Source: Campylobacteraceae bacterium (GTDB lineage Bacteria > Campylobacterota > Campylobacteria > Campylobacterales > Sulfurovaceae). From it: a stretch of 64,000 bases of DNA. Both the position numbers and the translations under genes were made by a program. Location of the stretch: assembly GCA_027065045.1 (NCBI GenBank), contig JAMOOX010000041.1:60424-124423 (forward strand), read 5' to 3'. The notes under the pieces were generated by a model. That model worked only from the letters and a program-made list of their open reading frames with translations. It was not told the DNA's origin and did not search any database. Positions 62,812 to 64,000 of the stretch are shown in pieces; position 1 is the first letter of the stretch, and each line of letters starts with the position of its first letter.

Positions 62812-62895
62812 TTTATTAAAACTCCCAAAAATACTAAAATAGATAAACTTCTTTTATAATTAAATATTGTATTATATAATAAGGGTTTATAAATT

Positions 62896-63963
62896 ATGGA
62901 AATATTAGAACAACTACAAAATCAACTATATTTAAATGATAACTTTATACCTAGAAAAGCACATATTATAGATACAAATAGAGTAAATATATTTGGTGTA
63001 AGAGGTAGTGGTAAGAGTAGTTTAGTGATTGATTATATAAATAATCACTTAGATATAGAAGAGTACTTATATATAGATTTTGATAATCCTTTACTATTAT
63101 TAAATCCAATTGATAGTAAAATGATAGATAAATTTATCAAAGAAAATAAGATTACCACACTTATATTAGACCACTATAAAGAAGAATTTCTATCTTATAT
63201 CCCAAATACCAATAGTGTGATAATACTCTCACGAATAAACCTTAAACTAGATGGATATAATTTAATTGAACTATTTGCATTAGATTATGAAGAGTTTATA
63301 GCATTTGAAAAGAAGTCATCTACAAACTCTCTAAATAGCTTTTTAAAGCTTGGAACTCTCCCACAAATTGTCAAAGAGGGTGCTATTGATGCTAATATGA
63401 TAAAAAGATTTCTATCTACCTCTTTTACTCCAAACGAACAGCAGTTATTAACTATTCTAGCCTCATTTAATACCAAAAATATCACAACAAATCAGATATA
63501 TCTATATGCCAAAGAGAGATTAAAAATATCCAAAGATTGGTTATACAAAAAAATCAAAGAGTGGCAAGATGAGAAACTAATAACCCTAATAGATAATAGA
63601 TACCAAAAGAGTGGCAAAAAACTAATTCTTTTTGATTTTATACTTCCTAAATATATAACCACAAATCAAACATTTATAGAACGATTTGATAATCTTATCG
63701 TATTAGCTATGTTAAAGCATTATAGTAAATTTGAAGCTATTGGAACTTATGAATATATAGTTAATGACACCATTATAATAGTATCCCCATTTGATAGTGA
63801 AGAACATATTTGGAAAAAGTGTTATATAAAGCTCTCTATATATCAAAAATATAACTTTAAAAAAGCTATCATTGTAACTATATCTAATCAGTACAATTTT
63901 ACAATAAAAGATATAGAGTTTGAGGGATTACCATTTAGCGAATGGAGTATTTTAAGCTCTTAA
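62896..63963 (+). CDS. P-loop ATPase of the AAA_14-like type
   Basis: A 355-residue cytoplasmic protein: a Walker A GVRGSGKSS (residues 34-42), a Walker B-like TTLILDHY (about 89-96), and an S-R sensor segment (IILSRINL). A helical and winged-helix-like part (SKDWLYKKIKEWQDEKLITLI) and a C-terminal nuclease-like or DUF4143-like alpha/beta region follow. Such STAND/AAA_14 proteins are common in archaea and in Campylobacterota, of unknown role. Its final bases run to 63963; the last 37 bases of the window hold no gene I can support. Confidence 0.72.
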   Translation: MEILEQLQNQLYLNDNFIPRKAHIIDTNRVNIFGVRGSGKSSLVIDYINNHLDIEEYLYIDFDNPLLLLNPIDSKMIDKFIKENKITTLILDHYKEEFLSYIPNTNSVIILSRINLKLDGYNLIELFALDYEEFIAFEKKSSTNSLNSFLKLGTLPQIVKEGAIDANMIKRFLSTSFTPNEQQLLTILASFNTKNITTNQIYLYAKERLKISKDWLYKKIKEWQDEKLITLIDNRYQKSGKKLILFDFILPKYITTNQTFIERFDNLIVLAMLKHYSKFEAIGTYEYIVNDTIIIVSPFDSEEHIWKKCYIKLSIYQKYNFKKAIIVTISNQYNFTIKDIEFEGLPFSEWSILSS

Positions 63964-64000
63964 ACAATTTAATTGAAAATATAGAAAACTTTTAATGGTT

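Noticed and set aside
63942..63995. A 17-codon frame overlapping the end of the last ATPase gene
   Set aside because: Too short, no family likeness, and no support beyond a chance start codon.

Overview
The window is a dense, AT-rich chromosomal segment (by eye about 30% G+C) of a sulfur-metabolising member of the Campylobacterota (Epsilonproteobacteria). The evidence is the gene content: a futalosine-pathway menaquinone gene (mqnD), the csd1-ccmA-mfd and nfu-(TPR)-murE gene orders I recall from Helicobacter and relatives, frr-pyrE, a CcoG assembly factor, polysulfide-reductase-like psrABC, sulfide:quinone oxidoreductases, and promoters dominated by an extended -10 (ggTATAAT) with little -35. 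No rRNA operon, phage, insertion sequence or CRISPR array is visible.

Layout. 1-4.4 kb: end of bioA, then a leftward block of a StiP-type phosphoribosyltransferase, an HpcH-like C-C lyase, a HAD phosphatase and a cysN without cysD. 4.5-10.9 kb: a MauG-type dihaem peroxidase, three tandem secreted proteins with NarX/PilJ-like P-box motifs, and a hybrid histidine kinase whose N-terminal membrane helix is reached only from an ATC codon. 10.9-15.8 kb: yidD, pyrC, carbonic anhydrase, mobA, typA and a small membrane protein. 15.9-16.4 kb: tRNA-Gly, -Leu, -Cys, -Ser. 16.5-25.9 kb: an L,D-transpeptidase, then a sulfur respiration island (Tat-exported type II SQR, cytochrome c lipoprotein, cytochrome b561/dihaem c fusion, psrABC). 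25.9-31.8 kb: two type II secretion pseudopilin-like genes, hisD, mqnD, an orphan MazF-like toxin, murB and proB.

31.8-52.2 kb carries complex I membrane-arm genes in three separated pieces: nuoJKL (leftward), nuoMN (rightward) and, about 10 kb further on, nuoHI. One break (L/M) is occupied by the remnant of a CzcA/CusA metal-efflux operon and a pilin-like gene. The other (I/J) is occupied by a RelB/YafQ-type toxin-antitoxin module flanked by a 25-bp near-perfect direct repeat of the nuoI 3' end. Between the pieces lie ccoG, a second SQR-like flavoprotein, a gutted Rpn-family nuclease gene, the cell-shape pair csd1-like/ccmA, mfd and a two-part RCK potassium channel.

52.2-64 kb: pyrE-frr, ribE, a porin, a SO_0444-like metal permease with an unknown partner, dapE, a lipoprotein, holA, a DUF2062 protein, nfu, a TPR-like protein, murE, tRNA-Phe (with an acceptor-stem mismatch) and a P-loop ATPase.

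Functionally the sulfur genes would feed sulfide-derived electrons to the quinone pool or to periplasmic cytochromes and use polysulfide or thiosulfate as acceptor or donor. Complex I and menaquinone synthesis supply the rest of the chain. The most novel-looking parts are the P-box protein/hybrid-kinase cluster, the StiP-HpcH-HAD-cysN block, and the toxin-antitoxin insertion at the nuo breakpoint. Family assignments come from motifs and remembered family sequences, not from searches.
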